Assembly (NCBI GenBank): GCA_045595965.1
Contig: JAZOBN010000005.1
Coordinates: 32,216 to 96,215, forward strand
From: CAAGNP01 sp045595965
GTDB taxonomy: Bacteria; Bacteroidota; Bacteroidia; Bacteroidales; UBA932
Reading direction: 5' to 3'
Length of the DNA: 64,000 nucleotides
Of the stretch, positions 10,129 to 18,886 are shown one piece after another. Each line of letters begins with the position of its first letter. Position 1 is the first letter of the stretch. The position numbers and the translations under genes were made by a program. The notes under the pieces are model-generated. The model searched no databases and was not told the origin of the DNA. It worked only from the letters and a program-made list of their open reading frames with translations.

Positions 10129-11394
10129 TTATCTGATTTTTAATGTTGCAATTGTAATTACTGCCAAAAGGAATGCGACAAGCCAGAATCTCATAACTAT
10201 TTTTGCCTCTGGAATTGCCTTGACGGGTCTGCTGATAAGTGCAGGGATACCCTCTTTCTGGTAGTGGTGATGAAGTGGACTCATCTTGAAAATTCTCCTC
10301 CCTTCGCCGTATTTTCTCTTGGTATATTTGAAATAGCCCCTCTGGAGTATTACAGACAAGCTCTCAACGAAGAATATACCGCACAAGATCGGGATAAGAA
10401 GTTCTTTTCTTATGATGATTGCTGCCACAGCGATGATTCCCCCCAGTGCAAGACTCCCGGTGTCACCCATGAATACCTGTGCAGGGAAAGAGTTGTACCA
10501 CAAAAATCCCAGAAGTGCCCCGATGAGTGCCGCCATGAAGATAACCACCTCTCCCGATTCGGGGATATACATTATATTGAGGTAGTCTGAGTATATTATA
10601 TTGCCGGACAGGTATGCCAGAATGCCGAGAGTAGCCCCTACGATGGCAGAGACCCCCGTGGCGAGACCATCCATTCCGTCAGTGAGGTTTGTTCCGTTGG
10701 ATACTGCTGTGATTACGAAAATGATTACCACAATATATATGATCCATCCCAATATGTTCTTTACTTTTCCCTCTCCGGGGGCGAGCCATTTGTAATTGAA
10801 TTCGTTCTGTTTTACAAATGGAATGGTTGTTTTGGTGCTTTTGTGTTCAGGTGTATAGCTCTTTCCTGTCATCTCCTCCAGTTCGATTCTCTCTTCCTGG
10901 CTCACTTCACCTTTATCCCTGATAACTACCTGATCACTGAAGCATAGTGTCAGACCGACAATCAGACCGAGCGAGACCTGCCCGAAGATTTTGTATTTTC
11001 CGTTGAGCCCATCTTTGTTTTTCTTGAACACCTTGATATAGTCATCAATGAAGCCTATGGCACCGAGCCATACGGTGGAGATAATCAGGAGTTGAACATA
11101 GATGTTCTTCAAGTTGCAGAACAGCAGGGTGGGGATCAGGATTGCAACCAAAATGATGATACCACCCATAGTAGGAGTCCCCTTCTTTGCGAGTTGCCCT
11201 TCCAGTCCGAGATCCCTGATCTCTTCTCCAATCTGGAGTTTCTGGAGTTTCTTTATGATGCTCTTGCCGATAAATATAGTGATGAGGATGGCAATCATAC
11301 TCGCAATCAGTGCTCTGAAAGAGATGTACTGCATCAATTGATCTCCCGGAAAATCAAAAACACTTTTCAGATATTCAAATAGATGGTATAACAT
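10129..11394 (-). CDS. mraY: Phospho-MurNAc-pentapeptide transferase MraY
   Basis: Integral membrane enzyme transferring phospho-MurNAc-pentapeptide to undecaprenyl phosphate, giving lipid I. Visible hallmarks are GTPTMGG near residue 72, the Asp pair in FIDDYIK (residues 117-118), NLTDGMDGLA and the MSPLHHHYQ histidine motif. At 421 residues it is longer than proteobacterial MraY. The extra length is a hydrophilic insert around residues 165-210, which I recall as common in Bacteroidetes members. It lies between murE and murD. Confidence 0.97.
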   Translation of the reverse strand: MLYHLFEYLKSVFDFPGDQLMQYISFRALIASMIAILITIFIGKSIIKKLQKLQIGEEIRDLGLEGQLAKKGTPTMGGIIILVAILIPTLLFCNLKNIYVQLLIISTVWLGAIGFIDDYIKVFKKNKDGLNGKYKIFGQVSLGLIVGLTLCFSDQVVIRDKGEVSQEERIELEEMTGKSYTPEHKSTKTTIPFVKQNEFNYKWLAPGEGKVKNILGWIIYIVVIIFVITAVSNGTNLTDGMDGLATGVSAIVGATLGILAYLSGNIIYSDYLNIMYIPESGEVVIFMAALIGALLGFLWYNSFPAQVFMGDTGSLALGGIIAVAAIIIRKELLIPILCGIFFVESLSVILQRGYFKYTKRKYGEGRRIFKMSPLHHHYQKEGIPALISRPVKAIPEAKIVMRFWLVAFLLAVITIATLKIR

Positions 11395-11403
11395 GGTTTA
11401 GTC

Positions 11404-12867
11404 CTATAGTTGTTCGTTAAAATATTCAATTATAACCTCTTTGTCGTCAAAGTGGCTTTTCACCCCTTTTATGATCTGGTAATCTTCGTGCCCTTTCCCT
11501 GCTACAAGGACAATCGAACCTCTGGCAGCGGTCATGAGGGCAGCTCTGATACCCTCTTTTCTATCTGTAATAGCCAATGATTTGGCTTTACCCTCAATTG
11601 TCAACCCTTTGCGGATATCCTGAATAATTGCTTCAGGTTCCTCAGAACGGGGATTGTCAGAGGTGATGATGATTCTGTCGGCATATTTCTGGGCCACCTC
11701 AGCCATTTCTGGCCTTTTTGTCTTGTCTCTGTCTCCGCCACATCCGAATACCACTACCAGTGGGTTTCCGTCAGCTATATCCTTTAGCGTTGAAAGAACA
11801 TTCTCAAGGGCATCTGGGGTATGGGCATAGTCCACTACAGCTGTAATGTCATTTCCCCCTTTGATGTATTCAAGACGGCCCGAGACAGATTTCAGAGAGC
11901 TGATCTTCTCAAGAACCTCCCCTTTTTCCCCTCCGAGCAAGATTGCAGCACCGTAAACCGCAATAAGGTTGAGAGCATTGTGGGTTCCGATAAAACGGGT
12001 CCATACATCGGTGTTGTCAATATTCAGCAGAGAGCCCTCGATGCTCTTCTCCATTATCTTCACCTTGAAATCGGCAGCATCTCTGAGGGAATATGAGTAT
12101 ATGTCGGCAGCGGTGTTTTGAACCATTATGCGACCATTTTTGTCATCAGTGTTGACAAGTGCAAATGCCCCTTTTTCGAGGTTGTCAAACAATCTCTTCT
12201 TGCATTTGAGGTATTCTGCAAATGTGTGGTGGTAGTCAAGATGGTCATGGGTAAGATTTGTGAAAATTGCCCCCTTGAACTTTAATCCGGCAACTCTCTC
12301 CTGGTCAAGGGCGTGGGAACTTACCTCCATGAAACAATATCCGCACCCCTTTTCTACCATTCTGGCCAGAAGGGAGTTGATGGAGATTGGATCTGCAGTT
12401 GTGTTTATAGTCGGGAACACCTCATCCTGAATATAATTTGCTATTGTGGACAATAGACCGCAACCATATCCTAAAGAGGTGAACAGCTGGTACAGCAGGG
12501 TGGCGATGGTGGTTTTACCGTTGGTCCCTGTTACACCGACAAGGTAAAGTTTTGAACTAGGGTGATCGTAGAAGTTGTCAGCGACAAGTGCGGCAGCCCT
12601 CCTTGAATTTTCAACTCTGATTGCAGTAACGCCACTTTCCAGGATTGTGCCGGTGTATGCAGGATCCTCATAGAGAATAGCTGAAGCTCCATTGCTGATT
12701 GCGCTGGAGATAAAACGGTGGCCATCTGTATCCGCCCCCTTTATTGCAATGAAGAGGGAGCCCGCCGATGCTTTTCTCGAGTCTATGGTTATAGATGAGA
12801 CCTGACCCTTCAGATTGCCTGCATACTCTACGACTGCGATGTTGTCCAATAAATTCTCAATAGTCAT
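11404..12867 (-). CDS. murE: UDP-MurNAc-L-Ala-D-Glu--meso-2,6-diaminopimelate ligase MurE
   Basis: Adds the third amino acid of the stem peptide. The ATP loop GTNGKTT is at residues 114-120 and the motif DNPRSEEP lies near the C-terminal third. DNPR is the signature associated with meso-diaminopimelate specificity, in contrast to lysine-adding enzymes. I use the start MTIENLL at 12867, one base after the ftsI stop; a start six codons upstream would overlap ftsI. Length is then 487 residues. Confidence 0.96.
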   Translation of the reverse strand: MTIENLLDNIAVVEYAGNLKGQVSSITIDSRKASAGSLFIAIKGADTDGHRFISSAISNGASAILYEDPAYTGTILESGVTAIRVENSRRAAALVADNFYDHPSSKLYLVGVTGTNGKTTIATLLYQLFTSLGYGCGLLSTIANYIQDEVFPTINTTADPISINSLLARMVEKGCGYCFMEVSSHALDQERVAGLKFKGAIFTNLTHDHLDYHHTFAEYLKCKKRLFDNLEKGAFALVNTDDKNGRIMVQNTAADIYSYSLRDAADFKVKIMEKSIEGSLLNIDNTDVWTRFIGTHNALNLIAVYGAAILLGGEKGEVLEKISSLKSVSGRLEYIKGGNDITAVVDYAHTPDALENVLSTLKDIADGNPLVVVFGCGGDRDKTKRPEMAEVAQKYADRIIITSDNPRSEEPEAIIQDIRKGLTIEGKAKSLAITDRKEGIRAALMTAARGSIVLVAGKGHEDYQIIKGVKSHFDDKEVIIEYFNEQL

Positions 12868-12868
12868 A

Positions 12869-14989
12869 TTATCTCTTTCCTCCAAGTTTAAGTGTGGTTC
12901 TGGTGCCGGTCCTGATGGTGTCTCCCGGAGAGGGGTGTTGCTCTATGACACGACCTGTCCCGTTGAATGAGACAGAGTACCCTTCATTTTCCAATATGTA
13001 AAGTGCATCTTTTAGCCCCATTCCTACAACATCCGGCATGATACCCATCTCTATCCCTATCTTGTTTGTTCTGTATCCATTGTCATCGGTTGTAACTTTG
13101 ACCCATCCGCTTTCAGAGAGAGATATCTCGTTCTTTGTCGGGAGTTGGGCCAGGGTGGTTTTAATCTGATCTGCCCTTCCCCCTGCAACAGAGGGGTTGT
13201 CCTGAGGCTGGATCCCCTGACCATGGAGAGGCTCTTTCCATTCGGGGTGAGATGTGTAAACTTTGTCAGCTATCGCCTTGAAAACAGGGGTAGCCCATGT
13301 CCCTCCGTAGAAGTTCTTTCTGGTTTGTCCTGTATAGAGTACAACTATGCAAGAGTACTTGGGATCGTCGGATGGGAAGAATCCGGCAAAAGAGGCCTGG
13401 TGCCTTCTATAACCGTTTGCATCCACATATCTCCCGTTCTCTGCAATCTGAGCTGTACCAGTCTTTCCGGAGAACAGGTATCTCTTGTCATCGTATTTTG
13501 CTGCGGTACCCTTCTCTACCACATATCGGAGAGCTTTCTTAACCTCTTTTGCGGTGTTCTTTGAACAGATGGCACCACTGATAATCTGGGGTGAAAATTT
13601 CTCATCGATGAGGCCGTCTTTCTCAAAATCTTCGATAAAATATGGCTTCATCATCTTGCCATTGTTGGCGATGGCGTTGTAGAAAGTCAAGGTGTGAAGA
13701 GGGGTCAACAACACTCCATACCCTATCCCCATCATTGGGAGGGTAACCCCAGACCAGTTCTTGTCTCCAGGGGAGTATATGGCCGATCTCCCTTCCCCTT
13801 CAATCTCGAGATTGTATCTCTCACCGATTTTCATATTTGTGAAGCGGGATACAAATGTCTGTTCATCATTGCCGTAATGTTCGGTGGCAAGTTTTGCAAA
13901 GCACACATTTGATGATTTGGCAAATGCCTCTTTTACGGTAAGCATGCCGTAACCACCGATTTTCGTATCAGAAAATTTGGTCCCTTTATACATCCATATT
14001 CCGTCCCCTCCATCAATAGGTGTGTCAAGGGTAACATATCCATCTTCAATGAGGGAAACAAGGGTGGCAAGTTTAAGGGTAGAGCCGGGCTCTGTAGCGT
14101 GACCTACCGCGTAGTTGTAAGACTCGTCAAATTTGCCGCTTTTTGTCTTGCGCATGTTGGCAATTGCCCTTACTGCACCTGTTGAAACCTCCATCACAAT
14201 GGCTGTTCCCCCTTCAAATACGTCGCTTTGTGCCAATTGTGATCTCAAAGCCTCTTCTGCCGCCTCCTGGATATCAATGTCTATTGTCGTGCGGATGTCA
14301 TAACCATTGATTGCAGGGGTTACGGGTGCCCCTGCAACTCTGATATACTGCCCTCCAAGCTGTCTTGAAATGTATTGTTTGCCAGGTGTCCCCTCAAGCT
14401 TGTAGTTGTAGCTTTTCTCAATTCCGGCACCTGCTCCAACCCTGTTTACATACCCGATAGTCCTCAAAGCCAGGCTTCCGTATGGATTTTCCCTTTTGGT
14501 CTTGTCGATGACGATGAGTCCTCCCTGGAATTTTCCTTTGTTGAAAATAGGGAATGCTTTAAGACTCTGCAGCTCCATGTAGCTGATGTCACGGTTGCCG
14601 ATTCGGAAATATTTGTTGTTCTTCTCTCTGGCCAGCTTAAGATCCTTTTCGTATGCTTGCGGAGTTTTGTGCTTGTAAAGCTTGGAGAGAGATCTTGCCA
14701 GTCCCTTTACATTTGGATAAAAGATGGTGTCGTGCGGAGAGGAACAGTCCATTCTGATCTCATAAGCAGGTACAGAGATGGCCAATGGTCTCCCATCTTT
14801 AGCAAGAATGCTCCCCCTCTCTGCAGGGATGATATCCTCTTTGTAGATGTCTTCTTCGGTTACGGGATCATCCATGAAGAACTGAATGCTGATGATTCGG
14901 AAGAATATGACAAAAACCAACAAAAGAGATACCACATAAATGTTCTGGAATCTCTTGACGATCTTTTCTATTTTTGTTTTTCTGTCCAT
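12869..14989 (-). CDS. ftsI: Penicillin-binding protein, FtsI/SpoVD type with PASTA domain
   Basis: Class B transpeptidase of the divisome. The 706-residue protein has a membrane anchor at about residues 17-38, a dimerisation domain, and the transpeptidase motifs STLK (303-306, catalytic Ser303), SSN (359-361) and KTG (509-511). The last 55 or so residues form one PASTA repeat (MPDVVGMGLKDAL onward), a domain that binds peptidoglycan or beta-lactams in related proteins. Neighbours ftsL and murE agree with a septal role. Confidence 0.96.
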   Translation of the reverse strand: MDRKTKIEKIVKRFQNIYVVSLLLVFVIFFRIISIQFFMDDPVTEEDIYKEDIIPAERGSILAKDGRPLAISVPAYEIRMDCSSPHDTIFYPNVKGLARSLSKLYKHKTPQAYEKDLKLAREKNNKYFRIGNRDISYMELQSLKAFPIFNKGKFQGGLIVIDKTKRENPYGSLALRTIGYVNRVGAGAGIEKSYNYKLEGTPGKQYISRQLGGQYIRVAGAPVTPAINGYDIRTTIDIDIQEAAEEALRSQLAQSDVFEGGTAIVMEVSTGAVRAIANMRKTKSGKFDESYNYAVGHATEPGSTLKLATLVSLIEDGYVTLDTPIDGGDGIWMYKGTKFSDTKIGGYGMLTVKEAFAKSSNVCFAKLATEHYGNDEQTFVSRFTNMKIGERYNLEIEGEGRSAIYSPGDKNWSGVTLPMMGIGYGVLLTPLHTLTFYNAIANNGKMMKPYFIEDFEKDGLIDEKFSPQIISGAICSKNTAKEVKKALRYVVEKGTAAKYDDKRYLFSGKTGTAQIAENGRYVDANGYRRHQASFAGFFPSDDPKYSCIVVLYTGQTRKNFYGGTWATPVFKAIADKVYTSHPEWKEPLHGQGIQPQDNPSVAGGRADQIKTTLAQLPTKNEISLSESGWVKVTTDDNGYRTNKIGIEMGIMPDVVGMGLKDALYILENEGYSVSFNGTGRVIEQHPSPGDTIRTGTRTTLKLGGKR

Positions 14990-14997
14990 ATCCTAAT

Positions 14998-15321
14998 CTA
15001 CTCTTCCGATATTATAAGTGGGGGATACTCCGGGGGGACGAGTGTGGAGTTATGTTCCTTGAGCATCCTCTCTACCTCCCCCCTTTTGCTCAAAGAGAGG
15101 ATGTCTGTCATTTTATTTGTGTGCTCGAACCGTAGTTCTTGCAGAATCTCCTCATTCTTTACCTCTTTGAGCATAGTATCCTTTACCATAAAACGGAAAG
15201 AGATATAAATGATTGCGAGGAAGAAGAGATAGAGGATGAACTTCCAGTGTTTCCACAATCCTCCGTGTCGCACGAGGATCTGTCCTCCGAGGAGACTTGA
15301 GAATATAGAAACTTTAGCCAT
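14998..15321 (-). CDS. ftsL: FtsL-like divisome membrane protein
   Basis: A 107-residue single-pass protein with a membrane helix at about residues 27-46, then a charged segment predicted to be helical or coiled coil. There is no strong sequence signature; FtsL proteins diverge fast. The assignment rests on size, topology and the invariant position between rsmH and ftsI. It overlaps the rsmH 3' end by 8 bases. FtsL forms a complex with FtsQ and FtsB in other bacteria. Confidence 0.8.
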   Translation of the reverse strand: MAKVSIFSSLLGGQILVRHGGLWKHWKFILYLFFLAIIYISFRFMVKDTMLKEVKNEEILQELRFEHTNKMTDILSLSKRGEVERMLKEHNSTLVPPEYPPLIISEE

Positions 15322-16222
15322 CGATCTTTTCTCCTATCCTTAATTTTGCACTCCTTGCTCTGGTGTTTTGGGAAATCTCCTGATCAGATGGGAGTATAGG
15401 TTTTTTGTTGACACTTTTGATGGAGGTCAATCTTCTTCCATAGAGGTCTTTCTCTTCTTGCCCGTCGACAGATCCGGTCTTGATAAAATTTTTGACCATT
15501 CTGTCTTCGAGGGAGTGGTATGTAATGACAGATAGTCTCCCTTCCGGGTTGAGGGATCTCTCTGCCCCCTTGAGGAAATATTGCAGACTCTCCATCTCTC
15601 CGTTTACCTCAATGCGGAGAGCCTGGTAAATTTTTGCAAGGAACTTGTGCTCTGCAACTGGTGGGAGGATCTTCTGCAGTGCTTGGGTCAATTCATTTGT
15701 GTTTGTGATAGGGGACTTTGCCCTGGCACTGCAGATGAGACCGGCAACTTTTCGGCTGTTGTCAACCTCACCATATATCTTTAGAAGAGATGCAATCTCC
15801 TCCTCCGAATACTCATTAAGAATTGTTTTGGCATCTCTCTTTGCCTGGGTATTCATCCTCATGTCAAGTGGGGCGTCAAATCTGAATGAGAATCCCCTCT
15901 CAGATGTGTCAAACTGGTGTGATGATACCCCTAAGTCGGCAAGAATGCCATCCACACCCTCGAAACCGTGATACTTTACGAAATTGTGGATATATCTGAA
16001 GTTATTGTGGACAATGATTACCCTTTCATCCTTTGGAGCGTTGTTCAAAGCATCACTGTCCCGGTCAAAGACAATAAGCTTTCCCCCCTTGCCAAGACGG
16101 GACAGAATCTCCTTAGAGTGACCACCTCCCCCAAGGGTGGCATCCACATAAACTCCCGATGGTTTGATGTTCAGTCCGTCAATGCTTTCGTGAAGCAGTA
16201 CCGGTGTGTGATAGGTAGACAT
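15314..16222 (-). CDS. rsmH: 16S rRNA (cytosine-1402-N4)-methyltransferase RsmH (MraW)
   Basis: SAM-dependent methyltransferase acting on C1402 of 16S rRNA. The SAM-binding segment DATLGGGGHS is at residues 27-36, and the N-terminal YHTPVLLHES and C-terminal ITYHSLEDRMVK stretches are diagnostic. Length is 302 residues. It is the second gene of the dcw operon; its ATG overlaps the mraZ stop codon (TAATG). Confidence 0.97.
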   Translation of the reverse strand: MSTYHTPVLLHESIDGLNIKPSGVYVDATLGGGGHSKEILSRLGKGGKLIVFDRDSDALNNAPKDERVIIVHNNFRYIHNFVKYHGFEGVDGILADLGVSSHQFDTSERGFSFRFDAPLDMRMNTQAKRDAKTILNEYSEEEIASLLKIYGEVDNSRKVAGLICSARAKSPITNTNELTQALQKILPPVAEHKFLAKIYQALRIEVNGEMESLQYFLKGAERSLNPEGRLSVITYHSLEDRMVKNFIKTGSVDGQEEKDLYGRRLTSIKSVNKKPILPSDQEISQNTRARSAKLRIGEKIDG

Positions 16223-16665
16223 TATCCCAAAATTTTTTCAGCCAGTGAAACAAATTCATCATTCTCCATCCTGTTTGCGTCAAACAGCTCTTTCGCCCAA
16301 AGCTCTATCTTGTGATCATTGCCACTGAAGACAACCTCTTTAGTGACATTTATTGAGTCAAGAAGATATTTGGGGATAGTGATTCTACCTAATTTTCCGT
16401 CTGGCTCGATAAGGGCTCTGTCCTTCATGTATGCTCTCCAGAAAGTGCTGTGCTCCTTATTGAAAAAATTTAGTTTTGCCTTGATCTCTTCAGATTCACG
16501 TTCCCACTCAGCGTAGGTGTAGATGGAAAGGCAATCGGAGAAAAGGTCTTTCTTCACGACAAAACACAGAGGCTGGTCTCCCATCAGGGATTTGAAGGCA
16601 GAGGGGAAGATAAGTCTCCCTTTGTCGTCAAGTTTTGCTCTATGTTCACCTACAAATTTTACCAT
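16222..16665 (-). CDS. mraZ: Transcriptional regulator MraZ
   Basis: A 147-residue protein with two AbrB/SpoVT-like DNA-binding repeats, one near the start (HRAKLDDKGRLIFP) and one around residues 85-130 (DGKLGRITIPKYL). MraZ forms ring-shaped oligomers and represses its own dcw operon in enterobacteria by binding evenly spaced short repeats upstream. It is the first gene of the cluster here, and a matching array of 10-bp-spaced repeats lies directly upstream at 16721-16755. Confidence 0.95.
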   Translation of the reverse strand: MVKFVGEHRAKLDDKGRLIFPSAFKSLMGDQPLCFVVKKDLFSDCLSIYTYAEWERESEEIKAKLNFFNKEHSTFWRAYMKDRALIEPDGKLGRITIPKYLLDSINVTKEVVFSGNDHKIELWAKELFDANRMENDEFVSLAEKILG

Positions 16666-16702
16666 AACATCTGTGTGGATACTCTTTCGATTTTAGTGAA
16701 TG

Positions 16703-16710
16703 CAAATATA
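16703..16710 (-). promoter_or_regulatory. Putative -7 box of the dcw operon promoter
   Basis: Read on the minus strand this is TATATTTG, an exact match to the Bacteroidetes sigma-70 -7 consensus TAnnTTTG, 37 bases before the mraZ start codon. No TTTG is present at the expected -33 distance. Instead that region is filled by the TGGAA-type repeats, as expected if a regulator bound there competes with polymerase. This is a sequence match only. Confidence 0.5.
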
Positions 16711-16720
16711 GAGATTTATT

Positions 16721-16755
16721 TTCCATTTTTTTCCATTTCTTTACAAAGTTTTCCA
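16721..16755 (-). promoter_or_regulatory. Candidate MraZ operator: four direct repeats at 10-bp spacing
   Basis: On the minus strand the pentamers TGGAA, TGTAA, TGGAA and TGGAA begin every 10 bases (plus-strand TTCCA at 16721, 16731 and 16751, TTACA at 16741). MraZ boxes described in E. coli are TGGGN repeats separated by 5 bases, also a 10-bp period. The array lies just upstream of the mraZ -7 box. Spacing, sequence similarity and position all support a Bacteroidetes version of the MraZ autoregulatory operator. The array could also affect the divergent peptidase gene at 16781. Confidence 0.55.
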
Positions 16756-16780
16756 CAATTTATTATCAATTGTTGAAAAA

Positions 16781-18151
16781 ATGAATTATTTTCGTGAGTC
16801 AAATCAAATAGAGAGAGTTATGGAGATTTTTACACAGGAGTTCAAGGAGAGGCTCAGAGCCATTTTTAACGGAAAATTCTGGAAATGGACAGGTGTTGTT
16901 GCAGGGGTTGCGGCAGTGGTTGTCGCATTCTTTCTTATCTCTCCGCTGGAGAGAAATCATAGCGGTGAGGCAGCTGTTGCCGTGGGGGATCAGGATACCA
17001 CAATCTACGAATATGGAATTCCGATTTCTCTATACGATATCGAGCAGGGGAAAGTGGGAAAAGGGATGTTCTTTTCTACGCTCCTCACAAAACTGGATGT
17101 TCCGCAGAATAAAATCTATGCCTTGACACAGGAGTGCAAAGGGATCTTTGATTTGAGACATTTCAAAGTGGGAAATGAGTACCATGCTTACTTCACCAAG
17201 GATTCGTTAAGGACACTTGATTATCTTGTCTATGAGAAGGATTCCCATTCTTATGTGGTTTTTGGCTTGAAGGACTCACTGTCGGTTACCATTCATGAGA
17301 AAGAGATAAAAACCACCCTCCACTATGCAGAGGTGACCATCAATAACTCTCTTTGGAGTGATTTGCAGAGTGCAGGGGTGACACCTTTGCTTGCACTTAC
17401 ACTTTCAGATATCTATGCCTGGAGTATCGACTTTTTCGGATTACAGAGAGGTGATTCTTTCAAGGCTTTCTATGAGGTAATCAGTTATAAAGATGATATA
17501 CTTGATATCGGAAAGGTAAAGTATGCTGTTTTCAACCATGCCGGAACTGATTATGAAGTGTATCATTATGTTCTTGATGATCAAGGGAATGAATATTGGA
17601 ATGAGAAAGGGGAGAGTATGAGAAAGGCATTTCTGAAAGCACCGCTCAACTATAAGAGAATAAGTTCCGGCTTTACATATTCGAGAAGACATCCTATTAC
17701 AAGGAAGGTTCAGCCCCATACAGGTATAGATTATGCTGCCCCTGCCGGAACCCCTGTAGTTAGTATAGGTGATGGAGTTGTGGTGGAGAAAGGGTATAAA
17801 GGTGCCGGGGGGCACACTGTAAAGATCAAGCACAACTCTGTATATACATCTGCGTACCTGCACTTGTCAAAATATGGGAAAGGGATTGCTGTCGGATCAA
17901 GGGTAAAACAGGGACAAGTGATCGGTTATGTGGGAAGTACAGGGAGATCAACAGGCCCTCACCTCGATTTCAGAATCTGGAAAAACGGGACACCTATCAA
18001 CCCTTTGACAATGAAAATGCCACCGGCAGTGCCTGTTCCAAAGGATAAGATGAACGATTTTGAGAGTGCCAAGGTGGAGACCCAAAGGCAGATCAGCAGG
18101 ATTGCTGCCCAACAATATTTTACCCGTTCTCTTGAGTTTTTCTCTCTCTAA
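16781..18151 (+). CDS. Membrane-anchored M23 family peptidase (LytM/DD-endopeptidase type)
   Basis: The 456-residue protein has an N-terminal anchor at about residues 36-54, a long extracytoplasmic region, then an M23 domain at about residues 295-410. Zinc and catalytic residues visible are H313 and D317 (HTGID), H361 (YLHLS) and H394. The usual HLH near the end is HLD here (D396 in GPHLDF), so one zinc ligand would be Asp. Such enzymes cut peptidoglycan cross-links or activate amidases. It is divergent from mraZ across a 115-bp gap, suggesting a cell-wall role coordinated with division. An alternative start is Met14. Confidence 0.88.
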   Translation: MNYFRESNQIERVMEIFTQEFKERLRAIFNGKFWKWTGVVAGVAAVVVAFFLISPLERNHSGEAAVAVGDQDTTIYEYGIPISLYDIEQGKVGKGMFFSTLLTKLDVPQNKIYALTQECKGIFDLRHFKVGNEYHAYFTKDSLRTLDYLVYEKDSHSYVVFGLKDSLSVTIHEKEIKTTLHYAEVTINNSLWSDLQSAGVTPLLALTLSDIYAWSIDFFGLQRGDSFKAFYEVISYKDDILDIGKVKYAVFNHAGTDYEVYHYVLDDQGNEYWNEKGESMRKAFLKAPLNYKRISSGFTYSRRHPITRKVQPHTGIDYAAPAGTPVVSIGDGVVVEKGYKGAGGHTVKIKHNSVYTSAYLHLSKYGKGIAVGSRVKQGQVIGYVGSTGRSTGPHLDFRIWKNGTPINPLTMKMPPAVPVPKDKMNDFESAKVETQRQISRIAAQQYFTRSLEFFSL

Positions 18152-18881
18152 GAACAGCCTTGCGTAATTCAAAGTTCTGACCGAGATATTTTCTCCTCAC
18201 TTCCGGGTTGTTTGCCAACATCTCTGCAGTACCGCTTTCGAGGATGTTCCCCTCATAAAGGAGATATGCCCTGTCGGTAATGGCCAAAGTTTCGTGTACA
18301 TTGTGGTCGGTTATAATGATACCGATGTTTTTGTATTTGAGTTTTGCGATGATGTGCTGTATATCCTCCACAGCGATAGGGTCTACTCCGGCAAATGGCT
18401 CATCAAGCAATATGAATTTAGGGTCAATGGCAAGTGCCCTGGCTATTTCACATCTTCTTCTCTCACCTCCGGACAACTGTATTCCGTAACTTTTACGCAC
18501 TTTCTGCAGACCGAACTCATCAATTAGTGATTCAAGTCTCTCTTTCCTCTCCTCTTTTGTGTAGTTTGACAACTCCATTACCGATAAAATGTTGTCCTCT
18601 ACACTCAATTTTCTGAAAACTGATGCCTCCTGTGCCAGGTAACCTAGCCCCTTTTGGGCCCTTCTGTACATTGGAAGTTCGGTGATATCCTCTCCGTCAA
18701 GAAAGATTTTACCCTCATTGGGCTTGATGAGACCGGTAATCATATAGAAACTTGTAGTTTTTCCTGCACCGTTAGGTCCCAAAAGACCTACGATCTCACC
18801 TTGGTTAACTTCGATTGATACCCCTTTTACAACTGTACGGATACCATATTTCTTTATCAGATTTTCGCAGTGGAGTTTCAT
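18120..18881 (-). CDS. lptB: LPS export ABC transporter ATP-binding protein LptB
   Basis: ATPase that powers lipopolysaccharide transport from the inner membrane through the Lpt bridge. Walker A GPNGAGKT is at residues 35-42, the signature LSGGERRRCEIARAL follows near residue 136, and Walker B is FILLDEPFAGVDP. The AGVDP switch and overall similarity fit LptB rather than a LivG-type amino acid transporter. At 253 residues it has a slightly longer C-terminus than the E. coli form; this tail overlaps the convergent M23 gene by 32 bases. Confidence 0.93.
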   Translation of the reverse strand: MKLHCENLIKKYGIRTVVKGVSIEVNQGEIVGLLGPNGAGKTTSFYMITGLIKPNEGKIFLDGEDITELPMYRRAQKGLGYLAQEASVFRKLSVEDNILSVMELSNYTKEERKERLESLIDEFGLQKVRKSYGIQLSGGERRRCEIARALAIDPKFILLDEPFAGVDPIAVEDIQHIIAKLKYKNIGIIITDHNVHETLAITDRAYLLYEGNILESGTAEMLANNPEVRRKYLGQNFELRKAVLRERKTQENG

Positions 18882-18886
18882 GATTG

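Noticed and set aside
14375..15208. Long plus-strand open frame (277 codons) opposite ftsI and ftsL
   Set aside because: It lies antisense to genes with clear family motifs and has no recognisable domain; the openness follows from codon bias of the real genes.
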